Below the pieces are notes generated by a model. The model saw only the letters and a program-made list of their open reading frames with translations, did not search any database and was not told the origin of the DNA. This document shows, piece by piece, positions 15,943 through 23,759 of a DNA stretch of 41,212 nucleotides. Made by a program: the position numbers and the translations under genes. This stretch comes from Desulfovermiculus sp041686195. GTDB lineage: Bacteria > Desulfobacterota > Desulfovibrionia > Desulfovibrionales > Desulfothermaceae. The number at the start of each line of letters is the position of its first letter. Position 1 is the stretch's first letter. The DNA is taken from NCBI GenBank assembly GCA_041686195.1, contig JAWLEI010000020.1:1-41212 (forward strand), read 5' to 3'.

Positions 15943-16920
15943 TTACTTCATCTCTTCAGGCACGAGCTCATCAGGCACATCCAGCCCCTGCTCTTCAAAA
16001 TACTTAACAACCCCGGGATGGAGGGGTGCTACTGCATTGTCGATGGTATTTTCAGGGGTGGTATTTTGGGCTCCGATGTAAACATCCTGCAAGTCCTGCC
16101 TGTTTTCAAAGGTCGCCTTGGCCAGTTCATAAGCCATGTCCTCGCTCATGTCCTTATGCACCAGGACAGTGTTCCAAACACTTGGGGTATGAACAGCTTC
16201 TTCCTGACCATCATATGTGCCGGCTTCAAGTTTCCAATCTGAATAATACGGGTGGGCTTCGGTGACTGATTTCATCTGCTCCTGGTCAAAAGATATGATC
16301 TTGATATCATGGGTGGTAGCCAGATCCATGATCGAAGAGGTTGGCGGGCCGACCGCCCAGATGCCCACATCTATTACATTATCTTTTAAACCTTGAGTGT
16401 TTTCGGAAAACGAGAGGCGATGAACATCAAAATCATCATAGCTCATGCCCAGGGAGTCCAGGACCAGCTTGGCCATGGTTTCAGTCCCGCTGCCCGGGGA
16501 TCCAACGGAGACATCTTGATCCTTCAGGTCTCCCATGCCATTTATGTCTTCTTTCTTCTGCAAGGTGACCGCATGAAAGACATTGGGATACATTTCAAAC
16601 AGGGTACGCACTTCAACCGGCTGCTTAAAATCGCCCTCCCCATGCACAGCCTGATAGACCACGTCGTTCATGGCCATGGCCAACTGCAGATCCCCGCGGG
16701 CCAGCAGCCTGGTGTTTTCCACCGAGGCTCCAGTTACTTCGGCCGAAGCCTGAACTCCATCAACTTTTTTGTTGTAAATACTGGCCATAGCCCCGCCAAA
16801 GGGATAATATGTACCTCCCGTACCTCCCGTGCCAATGGCAATAAATTCCCGGGCTGAAGCAGGCATGGCCAGGATACAGACGAGAACCACCGTCAAGAAA
16901 ATCAGTGCTGCTTTTTTCAT
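15943..16920 (-). CDS. TAXI-family TRAP solute-binding protein
   Basis: The 325-residue protein starts with a signal peptide (about residues 1-23, cleaved after ASA) and continues with the TAXI hallmark IGTGGTGGTYYPFGGAMA. Other family features are VSVGSPGSGTETMA and a C-terminal PLHPGVVKYFEEQG. It binds the substrate in the periplasm and delivers it to the fused permease. Known TAXI proteins bind glutamate or 2-oxoglutarate-like ligands, so glutarate would be a reasonable guess given the adjacent catabolic operon. The sequence itself does not prove the ligand. It is the first gene of the three-gene transporter operon, and no convincing sigma-54 site was found upstream. Confidence 0.92.
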   Translation of the reverse strand: MKKAALIFLTVVLVCILAMPASAREFIAIGTGGTGGTYYPFGGAMASIYNKKVDGVQASAEVTGASVENTRLLARGDLQLAMAMNDVVYQAVHGEGDFKQPVEVRTLFEMYPNVFHAVTLQKKEDINGMGDLKDQDVSVGSPGSGTETMAKLVLDSLGMSYDDFDVHRLSFSENTQGLKDNVIDVGIWAVGPPTSSIMDLATTHDIKIISFDQEQMKSVTEAHPYYSDWKLEAGTYDGQEEAVHTPSVWNTVLVHKDMSEDMAYELAKATFENRQDLQDVYIGAQNTTPENTIDNAVAPLHPGVVKYFEEQGLDVPDELVPEEMK

Positions 16921-17441
16921 CTCACCCTCCTGTGGTCTTTTTTTGATTTATACCAAAGATTTCATAGAGCAAACCGGCCTTGAACTCAAAATGTATTTTC
17001 ACCATAGTATGCAGCAAAATGAAAATTGAGCATCGTGACTTACAACCAAATGGCTTATTTTTGCTGAGCACTTCAAGAAACTGAGCATGAATTAAACTCA
17101 AAGGGCAAATTTTCATTTTATTTTTTAAAACTATAAATGATTTTCATCCAAGATGCAAGAGAAGGATCAATAAACGAAAACCCTGAGCTGGATATCCTGG
17201 TCTCATCCAGTTGTTCAGAAAATAATTCAAATTTGCCTGGGACCAAGCACAAGCGAGATCTTCGGGCAGAGCCGGACATATTTGAGAATATGCTTGACAA
17301 AGACATCATCCGCCGTTTAAATTACTAAGAACATGTGCGAATCTGGGAACTTACAGGGTCCTGTATTCCCGATCAGCGTCCGGGAATGTTCCCAAAATCG
17401 GTGAAAAGTTCAACAATATAAAATGCAAAAGGAGGCGGAAG
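16921..17441. other. Gene-free interval with no supported function
   Basis: This AT-rich stretch of about 520 nt separates the TAXI operon from the lipoprotein gene and must hold both promoters. A 63-codon frame at 17137-17328 has no ribosome-binding site and no recognisable features. GGGAATGTTCCC near 17381 is a small palindrome. No sigma-54 motif with 10-nt GG/GC spacing was found on the minus strand. Confidence 0.5.
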
Positions 17442-17768
17442 ATGAAAATGATCAAAAAACACAAGTGGGTGGGTTCGATTTTCTGTTTGGTACTCATAGG
17501 GTTTTTCTTGACTGGCTGCGCCACCACTTCCCAGCTTGAAGATCTCGAACAGCGGGTGCAGGCAGTTGAGGAGACCTCGAACATGGCCATGGAGAAAGCT
17601 GAAGGTGCAGAAGTTGACGCGGACATGGCTGAGCAGTACAGCATGGACGCAGGTGAAAGCGCTGACCGGGCCGAAAGTGCTGCTGAAGATGCCGAAAGGT
17701 CGGCCACCAAAGCGGAGCGGATGGCCGATAAATGTGCCCAGATATTTGACAAGCTGACAGCAAAGTAA
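17442..17768 (+). CDS. Lpp/OprI-like alanine-zipper lipoprotein
   Basis: The 108-residue protein has a lipoprotein signal peptide ending in LTGC, with C26 as the lipid-modified cysteine. The rest is a helical, Ala-rich heptad-like segment (SADRAESAAEDAERSATKAE) typical of trimeric alanine-zipper outer-membrane lipoproteins such as Lpp and OprI. GGAGG lies 6 nt before the ATG. The C-terminus is DKLTAK, and a terminal Lys is what Lpp uses to attach to peptidoglycan. An L,D-transpeptidase gene, the enzyme class that makes that bond, lies 290 nt downstream. The family is assigned from composition and the lipobox; covalent attachment is inferred. Confidence 0.85.
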   Translation: MKMIKKHKWVGSIFCLVLIGFFLTGCATTSQLEDLEQRVQAVEETSNMAMEKAEGAEVDADMAEQYSMDAGESADRAESAAEDAERSATKAERMADKCAQIFDKLTAK

Positions 17769-17861
17769 ACTGATGGTTGGGTGCAGACCGGCACTGAATA
17801 TAAACATTTTATAATACCGAGTTGCCTGCCGGCGAATACCCGTCAACATGGAAAAATAAAT

Positions 17862-17917
17862 CCAAGGGGGTCTTGCCCTGCCAAACCAGGAGTGGCCCCC
17901 TTGGTTTTGTTTTTTTT
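17862..17917 (+). terminator. Intrinsic terminator after the lipoprotein gene
   Basis: CCAAGGGGG (17862-17870) pairs with CCCCCTTGG (17896-17904) and is followed by TTTTGTTTTTTTT. This is a standard rho-independent terminator separating the lipoprotein gene from the L,D-transpeptidase gene. Confidence 0.9.
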
Positions 17918-18056
17918 GGGAATGTGGCCCCGTTGCAAAGCTTGCTCCCAGCTCAAAGTTTTCAGCCTCAGTTTGAGCTGCAGACAGGGCCCGACTTTTT
18001 ATTGACGATTGCCAAGGCCGCAGCTGGACTTTCCTTTAACCTCCCCATACACTCCC

Positions 18057-19043
18057 ATGACATTCAGATTTTCCCTGTACCGAAACCACAAATGGCTTGT
18101 GATCGCATCCTTTATTTTCCTGGCTCTGGGTATGCTGTCTCCCGAGCCTGCCCTGGCTGCAAGCGCTGCCCATTCCTATAGTTTCCCGGATTCTTCCTGG
18201 GAGCAGGATATACAAAGCATGAAGACCCGCACAGTTGTGGGCATTCCGGAAAAACACACGGTCAAAGACGGTGAAACGCTGCTGGATATAGCCCGGGATT
18301 ACAGCCTGGGATATCTTGATCTCAAACGCCTTTACCCGGACCTGGATCCATGGCTGCCTCCAGTCGGGCAGGAGCTCATTTTGCCCCGGCAATGGGTATT
18401 GCCGGCAACAGCCCGCGCAGACATCATCATCAACTTGCCGGAGCTTCGATTGTATCATTTTTCCAAGCAAAAAACCGCCTCCCTGGTCCAGACATTTCCA
18501 GTGGGTTTAGGGAGCAGTGAAAAGCCGACTCCAGTGGGCATTTTTGCGGTCGGTGAAAAACGCAAGACTCCTTACTGGTATATTCCCGAGTCATTGCAAG
18601 AAAAGTACAAACAAAAAGTCATGGCCCCTGGCCCGCACAACCCTTTGGGGGATTACTGGATCGGTCTCGGCCACTCCAGCTACGGCCTGCATGGGACAAA
18701 CAATCCATGGTCCGTGGGTCGCCTGGCCACCAACGGCTGCGTCCGCCTCTATCCTGAACATATTCGGCCCTTGTTTGACCAGGTTGAGATGGGGCAGAAA
18801 GTACAACTGATCTATGAACCGGTAAAGCTGGGTATTGTGGGCCGAAAAGTCTATGCCGAAGCACATCCTGATATCTACAATTTGATGGAGGATTACCTGT
18901 ATTCTGCCTATCAAAAACTGACCGCTCTCGGTCTTTCTCAGTACGTTGATCTCCAAAAATTCAGACATGTGCTTGAGGAAAAGAATGGAATGCCGGTCAA
19001 TGTGAGCAAGAGCACCCAGGAAGGCCTGGAATCGAATAATTGA
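18057..19043 (+). CDS. L,D-transpeptidase with LysM-like domain (YkuD family)
   Basis: The protein of about 328 residues has an N-terminal signal/anchor (LVIASFIFLALGML), a LysM-like peptidoglycan-binding segment (HTVKDGETLLDIARDYSLGY), and a YkuD catalytic domain. The active-site motif is complete: HGTN near residue 212 and ATNGCVRLYP with the nucleophilic Cys near 227. Such enzymes form 3-3 cross-links or attach Lpp-type lipoproteins to peptidoglycan in the periplasm. The upstream gene encodes an Lpp-like lipoprotein with C-terminal Lys. The ATG at 18057 was chosen because it gives an ordinary signal peptide; a TTG at 18009 is in frame. No clear ribosome-binding site precedes either start. 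Confidence 0.9.
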   Translation: MTFRFSLYRNHKWLVIASFIFLALGMLSPEPALAASAAHSYSFPDSSWEQDIQSMKTRTVVGIPEKHTVKDGETLLDIARDYSLGYLDLKRLYPDLDPWLPPVGQELILPRQWVLPATARADIIINLPELRLYHFSKQKTASLVQTFPVGLGSSEKPTPVGIFAVGEKRKTPYWYIPESLQEKYKQKVMAPGPHNPLGDYWIGLGHSSYGLHGTNNPWSVGRLATNGCVRLYPEHIRPLFDQVEMGQKVQLIYEPVKLGIVGRKVYAEAHPDIYNLMEDYLYSAYQKLTALGLSQYVDLQKFRHVLEEKNGMPVNVSKSTQEGLESNN

Positions 19044-19108
19044 CAGGCAGCCAAGAGATGAGTAAGGGGAGTGCATAGCGAATTGAGTATCGCTCTTTTT
19101 TATATCTC

Positions 19109-19300
19109 AGATATCCGGTGGCCGTCATGGCCTTTATAGGGAAGCCGGTGCAAATCCGGCGCGGTCCCGCCGCTGTGAGTGGGGACGAAATCCGCAATAC
19201 GCCACTTTACCTTCAGCCGTAACCGGCCAAAGGGCAAGGGAAGGCGCGGACAGTAGGACGATCCACAAGTCAGAAGACCTGCCGGTTGATCTGCCCTTTG
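19109..19300 (+). ncRNA. Cobalamin (B12) riboswitch
   Basis: The conserved core is unmistakable: GAAGCCGGTGCAAATCCGGC, GCGGTCCCGCCGCTGTGA, GGGAAGGCGCGG and the B12 box AAGTCAGAAGACCTGCC (19266-19282). The closing P1 helix pairs AGATATCCGG with CCGGTTGATCT. TGCCCTTTG at 19292-19300 is complementary to CAAAGGGCA at 19228-19236 inside the aptamer, which could provide a switching helix. An intrinsic terminator follows, ahead of a ferredoxin/AOR operon. High cobalamin would be expected to stop transcription. Confidence 0.95.
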
Positions 19301-19318
19301 TTTTTGGAGGAGATGGAA

Positions 19319-19355
19319 AATCCCCAAGCTGCATGCAGCTTGGGGATTTTTTTTT
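19319..19355 (+). terminator. Intrinsic terminator of the cobalamin riboswitch
   Basis: AATCCCCAAGCTGCA (19319-19333) pairs with TGCAGCTTGGGGATT (19334-19348) and runs into a T tract to 19355. It lies 18 nt after the riboswitch and 28 nt before the ferredoxin gene, fitting an expression platform that controls readthrough. Confidence 0.92.
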
Positions 19356-19383
19356 GTGCAACCCAAATCCTGGAGATTCGCCA

Positions 19384-19683
19384 ATGTCCCACCAGCCGAG
19401 GATTCTTATCCACCCGGAAAATTGTCGAGGGTGCCGGCGATGTGAAATCGCGTGTGTGTGGCGAGATCAGGGATCACTCAATCCCCGCTTGGCCGGCATT
19501 CATATTTTGCAGCTGGACAACGACGGAATCGATTATCCGACCCTGAATACCGAGTGTCAGGACCGGTTTTGCGGCAAGACCTCTCCCGCTGCCATGCACC
19601 CGGAGGAGCCGGCCTGCGTAACCGCCTGCCTGTTTCAGGCCTTGACCCTGAATGGAGAGGATAAGGAGCATGGGACATGCTGA
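19384..19683 (+). CDS. Ferredoxin-like Fe-S partner of the AOR-family oxidoreductase
   Basis: The 99-residue protein has a complete CxxCxxCxxxC motif (C14, C17, C20, C24 in NCRGCRRCEIAC). Four further cysteines, in TECQDRFCG and PACVTACLF, are enough for a second cluster with unusual spacing. It resembles the small electron-transfer subunits that accompany AOR-family tungstoenzymes. The start at 19384 has GGAG 8 nt upstream. Its 3' end overlaps the oxidoreductase ATG by 7 nt, showing tight coupling. It is the first gene behind the cobalamin riboswitch. Family is clear from motifs; the electron acceptor is unknown. Confidence 0.85.
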   Translation: MSHQPRILIHPENCRGCRRCEIACVWRDQGSLNPRLAGIHILQLDNDGIDYPTLNTECQDRFCGKTSPAAMHPEEPACVTACLFQALTLNGEDKEHGTC

Positions 19684-21554
19684 ATAACTTTTATGGCTGG
19701 ACAGGCCGGATTCTGGAAGTGGATCTGAGCCGGGAACATATAGCCACCCGCAGCCTGCCGCGCGGACTGGCCAGGAAATTCATCGGCCAAGCCGGGATCA
19801 ATGCCCGTTTTCTCTCCGATCTGGCCGGACCGGATACCTTTCCTTTATCCCCGCAAGCGCCTCTTATCTTCGGAGTCGGTCCTTTGGGAGGGACCATGGC
19901 TCCCTGCTCCGGCCGGTTTACCCTGACCTTCAAGTCGCCCTTAACCGGCATATTCGCTGATTCCAATTGCGGGGGACATTTTGGGCCGGAGCTGAAAATG
20001 GCCGGATACGATCACATTTTGATCACAGGCCGAGCCAGCAGACCGGTTTATCTGTGTATCGACAATGACCACGTCTGCCTGCAAAGAGCGGAGCATTTGT
20101 GGGGAATGACCACCTGGGACACTGAGGAATGCATCCGCTCTGAACGCCAGGACCGGACATTTCAGGTGGCCAGCATCGGTCCGGCCGGGGAGAACCAGGT
20201 CTCCTTCGCCGCAGTCATAGCCAACAAGGCCAGGGCTGCTGCCAGATGCGGCCCAGGAGCGGTCATGGGCTCCAAGAACTTAAAAGCTGTGGCTGTCCGG
20301 GGAGACCGCGGGCTCAAAATCTGGGACCCGTCCCTGTTTGAGCAGGCTACTGCCCAGTCCGTGGAAGCCATTCTCAACGATCCCTTCTATTCTCAGGCCA
20401 GCACCCAGGGCACGGCCTGCATAACCGGAATGGCTCAGGCTCTGGGCTTCCTTCCGACCCGCAATTTTCAGGCCTCCACTTTTGAAGGGGCCAAGGCTGT
20501 ATGCGGAGACGAAATCGTCACCCAATATCTTCAGCGGCACAAGGGCTGCTACAATTGTCCTGTCAGTTGCAGCAAGTACTGTGCAGTCACCGAGGGACCC
20601 TATGCCGGGGCCAAAGGCGAAGGACCGGAGTACGAGACCCTGGCCGCCTTTGGCTCCAAGCTGGGAAATGACTGCCTGCCGGCTGTGATTCAGGCCAATA
20701 TGCTCTGCAATCAGCTGGGACTGGATACCATAAGCACAGGCAATGCCATAGCCTGGTTCATGGAAGGCTGCCAGCGGGATATCTTCAGCCTGCCTGAAAT
20801 GGACCAGGTTCATTTTGGCCAGCACTCTCAGGCTATCGTCCTGATCCAGGCCATAGCTGACCGCAAAGGCATAGGGGACATCCTGGCTTCAGGGGCTCCG
20901 GAAGCATCCAGACGACTGGGAGGAGAAGACCTTGTGGTCCACAGCAAGGGCCTGGATTATCCAGCCGTGGATGTGCGGGGAACAAAGGGCATGGCCTTGG
21001 CCTTTGCCGTTTCTCCCCGGGGCGGGGACCATCTCAAAGGCCTTCCTCTTTTCGAGTTGGCTCCGGATGTCTATGCCCGGGACATACAGCATGAGCTGGG
21101 CATTACTCCAAAGGGAGAATACTGGCTTAAGTATGACCGCAAGCCGGAACTCATCCGCTGGCATGAGGACTGGCACTGCGTGGTGGATTCCCTGGGTCTT
21201 TGCAAACTGGAGGGAATCGCTTTAAAACCGTTGCTGCCCAAGCACTTTCGGGATCTCCTGCACGCAGCCACTGGCTGGGATGTCAGCCTGGAAGAGCTGC
21301 GACTGGCCGGTGAACGGATCTGGAATCTGGAAAGGCTGTTTAATATCCGGCATGGCCTGGGAAGAAATGAGGATATGCCGCCTGTCCGTTTGAGATCTGA
21401 ACCCATATCCACCGGGCCGGCCAGGGGAGAAGTTCTCGACCCGGCAAAGTTTGAGACCATGCTCGATGCCTATTATAGACAGCGGGGATGGGACTTGGTC
21501 ACAGGAGCACCGTTACCGGAAAAACTCCTGGAACTCGGCCTGGAGATGACCTGA
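19677..21554 (+). CDS. Aldehyde ferredoxin oxidoreductase family tungstoenzyme
   Basis: The 625-residue protein has the AOR family layout: an N-terminal tungstopterin domain beginning YGWTGRILEVDLS, with SGRFTLTFKSPLTG and DSNCGGHFGPELK, and a GPAGEN segment. A [4Fe-4S] site follows as CYNCPVSC (C291, C294, C298), with a distant fourth Cys near 508 in DSLGLCKLEG. The length is normal for AOR/FOR-type enzymes. It is expected to hold a bis-tungstopterin and to oxidise an aldehyde, or reduce a carboxylic acid, with ferredoxin in the cytoplasm. The substrate is not readable. It is translated in coupling with the ferredoxin-like gene, and both lie behind a cobalamin riboswitch, an unusual control for this family. 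Confidence 0.92.
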   Translation: MLNNFYGWTGRILEVDLSREHIATRSLPRGLARKFIGQAGINARFLSDLAGPDTFPLSPQAPLIFGVGPLGGTMAPCSGRFTLTFKSPLTGIFADSNCGGHFGPELKMAGYDHILITGRASRPVYLCIDNDHVCLQRAEHLWGMTTWDTEECIRSERQDRTFQVASIGPAGENQVSFAAVIANKARAAARCGPGAVMGSKNLKAVAVRGDRGLKIWDPSLFEQATAQSVEAILNDPFYSQASTQGTACITGMAQALGFLPTRNFQASTFEGAKAVCGDEIVTQYLQRHKGCYNCPVSCSKYCAVTEGPYAGAKGEGPEYETLAAFGSKLGNDCLPAVIQANMLCNQLGLDTISTGNAIAWFMEGCQRDIFSLPEMDQVHFGQHSQAIVLIQAIADRKGIGDILASGAPEASRRLGGEDLVVHSKGLDYPAVDVRGTKGMALAFAVSPRGGDHLKGLPLFELAPDVYARDIQHELGITPKGEYWLKYDRKPELIRWHEDWHCVVDSLGLCKLEGIALKPLLPKHFRDLLHAATGWDVSLEELRLAGERIWNLERLFNIRHGLGRNEDMPPVRLRSEPISTGPARGEVLDPAKFETMLDAYYRQRGWDLVTGAPLPEKLLELGLEMT

Positions 21555-21643
21555 GCGGAAGGAAGGAGTAAGTGCTGTCATATTTCAGCGCCGCCGCTGG
21601 CCGCGGACGCCCAGTTTGATCGAGCAAGAAACTCTGTCTCGTA

Positions 21644-21671
21644 ACCGCCTCTGAGCACGCTCAGAGGCGGT
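21644..21671. terminator. Bidirectional hairpin between AOR and flavodoxin genes
   Basis: ACCGCCTCTGAG (21644-21655) and CTCAGAGGCGGT (21660-21671) form a 12-bp perfect stem between convergent genes. The plus-strand 3' side has only a delayed TTTTT near 21685, so termination is likely but not textbook. Confidence 0.6.
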
Positions 21672-21686
21672 GCTGAAATCGGATTT

Positions 21687-22169
21687 TTATCGGCTCAGTT
21701 TGCCGGCCACCTCGGCTACCCTGGCCCCGAGCTTGCGCCCGTTTTCAAGTATTTTGTCATCCGGCTCCCCACTGCAGGCTACTCCATAATGCCCACTTGC
21801 ACTCATAGGGTCGCCTACGATTATCATTCCGTAAATCATCAGGGCCTGAATGATGGAGAACATGGTGGTTTCCTTGCCCCCGGTGGGATGGCCGGAGGTG
21901 GCGAAGGCCGCTCCCACCTTGCCTTCCATTTTCTTGCGGGTGCTGATGAACTCATCAAAAACCCGCTTGAGATCAGCAGCCAGTATGCCGAAGTATACCG
22001 GAGATCCGGCTATAACTCCCTGACTGGCCAAAAAGTCCTCCTTGCTCACCTCGGTGGTAGATTTGAGAACCGACTGGGCGTCTTGTATCTGCTCCACCCC
22101 CTCGGCTATGACCCGGGCCAGTTTTTCCGTGTTTCCGGTCTTGGAGTAATAGAGAATAAGTATCTGCAT
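21687..22169 (-). CDS. Flavodoxin / WrbA-like FMN protein
   Basis: The 160-residue protein begins with the flavodoxin phosphate-binding loop ILYYSKTGNTEKLA and has GSPVYFGILAADLK and AAFATSGHPTGGKETT, where the FMN isoalloxazine site lies. It is a small cytoplasmic FMN electron carrier or quinone reductase of the flavodoxin/WrbA type. It is downstream of and parallel to the isochorismatase-like gene with a short gap, so the two may share a transcript. The partner is unknown. It ends tail to tail with the AOR operon. Confidence 0.88.
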   Translation of the reverse strand: MQILILYYSKTGNTEKLARVIAEGVEQIQDAQSVLKSTTEVSKEDFLASQGVIAGSPVYFGILAADLKRVFDEFISTRKKMEGKVGAAFATSGHPTGGKETTMFSIIQALMIYGMIIVGDPMSASGHYGVACSGEPDDKILENGRKLGARVAEVAGKLSR

Positions 22170-22203
22170 TGTTTCCTCCCTTGAAAAGAACTTTTTTGTT
22201 CAG

Positions 22204-22761
22204 CTATTTCACAATAGGCAATATCTTCCGGAACTCATCTGTATTGGCCTGCTTGGCCCATTCAAAGATAACAATTTCCACTGAAGTGATAATCACTCCT
22301 GCCTGGCGGAGCAAAGAGATGGCTATGTCCCTGTTTTCGTTTTTTCTGGACGCTACGGCGTCTGATGCCAGATGGACCTGAAACCCGGCCTGGATCAAAT
22401 CCAGGCTGGTCTGGAGAACACAGACATGGGTTTCTGTGCCAGCGACCACTATCTGAGATTTATCATATGATTTCAGCGCGGGCAAAAAGTCAGGTTCCAG
22501 GCAGGCACTAAAATGTTCCTTGGAGAGAATCTTCGGGGAAGAAATTGTGTCCAAAATCTCCGGATGAGTACCACCCAGCCCTTTTTTATACTGCTCAGTA
22601 AGCAGGAGCGGGACATTAAGCACCCGGGCTGCCCCAATCAGCTGCTTTGTTCCTGCGGCCACCTCTTCCCAGCCCCCAATAGCCTTAAGCATAGCTGTTT
22701 GAAAATCGATGATCAAAAGCAGGCTGTTTTCACGCACAGCTACATACTCATGACGGATCAT
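22204..22761 (-). CDS. Isochorismatase-family cysteine hydrolase
   Basis: The 185-residue protein carries the family triad: D19 in LLIIDFQTAM, K81 in LSKEHFSACL, and the nucleophile C114 in GTETHVCVLQT. It resembles the short YcaC/nicotinamidase-like hydrolases that act on amides or related small molecules in the cytoplasm; the exact substrate cannot be told. The start at 22761 is chosen over the longer frame (22842) because AAGGAG lies 5 nt upstream and the family normally begins near this point. The flavodoxin gene follows after 34 nt. Confidence 0.87.
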   Translation of the reverse strand: MIRHEYVAVRENSLLLIIDFQTAMLKAIGGWEEVAAGTKQLIGAARVLNVPLLLTEQYKKGLGGTHPEILDTISSPKILSKEHFSACLEPDFLPALKSYDKSQIVVAGTETHVCVLQTSLDLIQAGFQVHLASDAVASRKNENRDIAISLLRQAGVIITSVEIVIFEWAKQANTDEFRKILPIVK

Positions 22762-22875
22762 GTCCACTCCTTTTACTGGAATTAAGGCAGCTGACTCTCC
22801 TCTGCATACATAGACAACAATGAAACATTGTGAGGCACGCATGTCTCAGAAAGTAATCCAGCCTATTTCCGAAAT

Positions 22876-22903
22876 CTCAAAGAAAATCTGATTCTTCTTT
22901 GAG
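22876..22903. promoter_or_regulatory. Inverted repeat upstream of the acetate transporter promoter
   Basis: CTCAAAGAA (22876-22884) and TTCTTTGAG (22895-22903) are a perfect 9-bp inverted repeat with a 10-nt spacer. It is about 90 nt upstream of the sigma-54 -24 box, suiting an activator-binding site. Confidence 0.45.
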
Positions 22904-22992
22904 TCAGAAATGTCCCAACTCAGAAAATATGCAACATACATGTCTTATTTAACTCCCTTGAAATACTGGTATTGATCCAGGAACACCCGAGT

Positions 22993-23006
22993 GGAACATT
23001 TCTTGC
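22993..23006 (+). promoter_or_regulatory. Sigma-54 promoter of the satP-like gene
   Basis: TGGAACATTTCTTGC matches TGGCACN5TTGC with one mismatch. GG (22993-22994) and GC (23005-23006) are separated by exactly 10 nt. The predicted start near 23018 gives a leader of about 37 nt containing AAGGAGG. Confidence 0.72.
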
Positions 23007-23054
23007 GTTACTCTGCAAAGGAATCAACTTCTTTACAGCTCAAGGAGGAAAAAC

Positions 23055-23624
23055 ATGGCCCAAGAAGCCTCGACAAAAGGAAATCCAGCAGTTGTCGGAC
23101 TTGCAGGATTCGGTATCACCACCATGCTTCTTCAATTCCACAATGTCGGCTGGTGCGATGTCGGTCCGGTTATTGCCATGGCCTTTATCTTTGGCGGCCT
23201 GGCCCAGCTCGTTGCCGGATATCTGGAATTCAATGTAGGCAACAATTTCGGTTTCAGCGCCTTTTGTTCCTATGGAGCATTCTGGATCGCCCTGGGCGTT
23301 ATTTTCATGCTCAACCACTTCAATATTTATCATTCCGGCACCACAGATGTGGGATGGTTTCTCATCAGCTGGACCTTATACACCTTCATCATGTGGATTC
23401 CGGCCATGCGCATCCACACTGCCATGGCTGTCACTTTTACCCTCCTGCTCATCGGTTTCATTCTCCTGGACATTGCCCACTTCGGATATCCTCAGTTTAC
23501 TGTCATTGCCGGTTACGAACTTATGGCCTGTGCCGCCTCGGCCCTGTACATGATGGCTCATGCCATCTATGCCCAGGTCTTCGGGCGCGACGTGCTCCCG
23601 GTGGGCAAACCCTGGATCAAATAA
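23055..23624 (+). CDS. satP: Acetate uptake transporter, SatP/GPR1 family
   Basis: The 189-residue protein has six hydrophobic helices and the family signature near the N-terminus (NPAVVGLAGFGITTMLLQFHN, the NPAPLGL-type motif). A central FGGLAQLVAGYLEF segment is also typical. Members are acetate/succinate channels or H+ symporters of the cytoplasmic membrane. CAAGGAGG lies just upstream of the ATG. A good sigma-54 promoter precedes it and a periplasmic Cache protein gene follows, so expression is probably tied to a signal such as acetate availability. Complete-oxidising sulfate reducers use acetate, which fits, but the direction of transport is not known. Confidence 0.9.
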   Translation: MAQEASTKGNPAVVGLAGFGITTMLLQFHNVGWCDVGPVIAMAFIFGGLAQLVAGYLEFNVGNNFGFSAFCSYGAFWIALGVIFMLNHFNIYHSGTTDVGWFLISWTLYTFIMWIPAMRIHTAMAVTFTLLLIGFILLDIAHFGYPQFTVIAGYELMACAASALYMMAHAIYAQVFGRDVLPVGKPWIK

Positions 23625-23759
23625 AACCAATCAATACCAATCTTCTTCAGCCTGTGTTATGCTGAACCATAAAGTCTCAAATCAACCGGATACTCAATCT
23701 TTTAGACAAGATGAAGGTTCTCGTGTCCGCGATGGGCTTTCATGACAGGAGGTGAAACC

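Noticed and set aside
17137..17328. 63-codon plus-strand frame
   Set aside because: No ribosome-binding site, no domain, and biased composition. Possibly a remnant, but unsupported.
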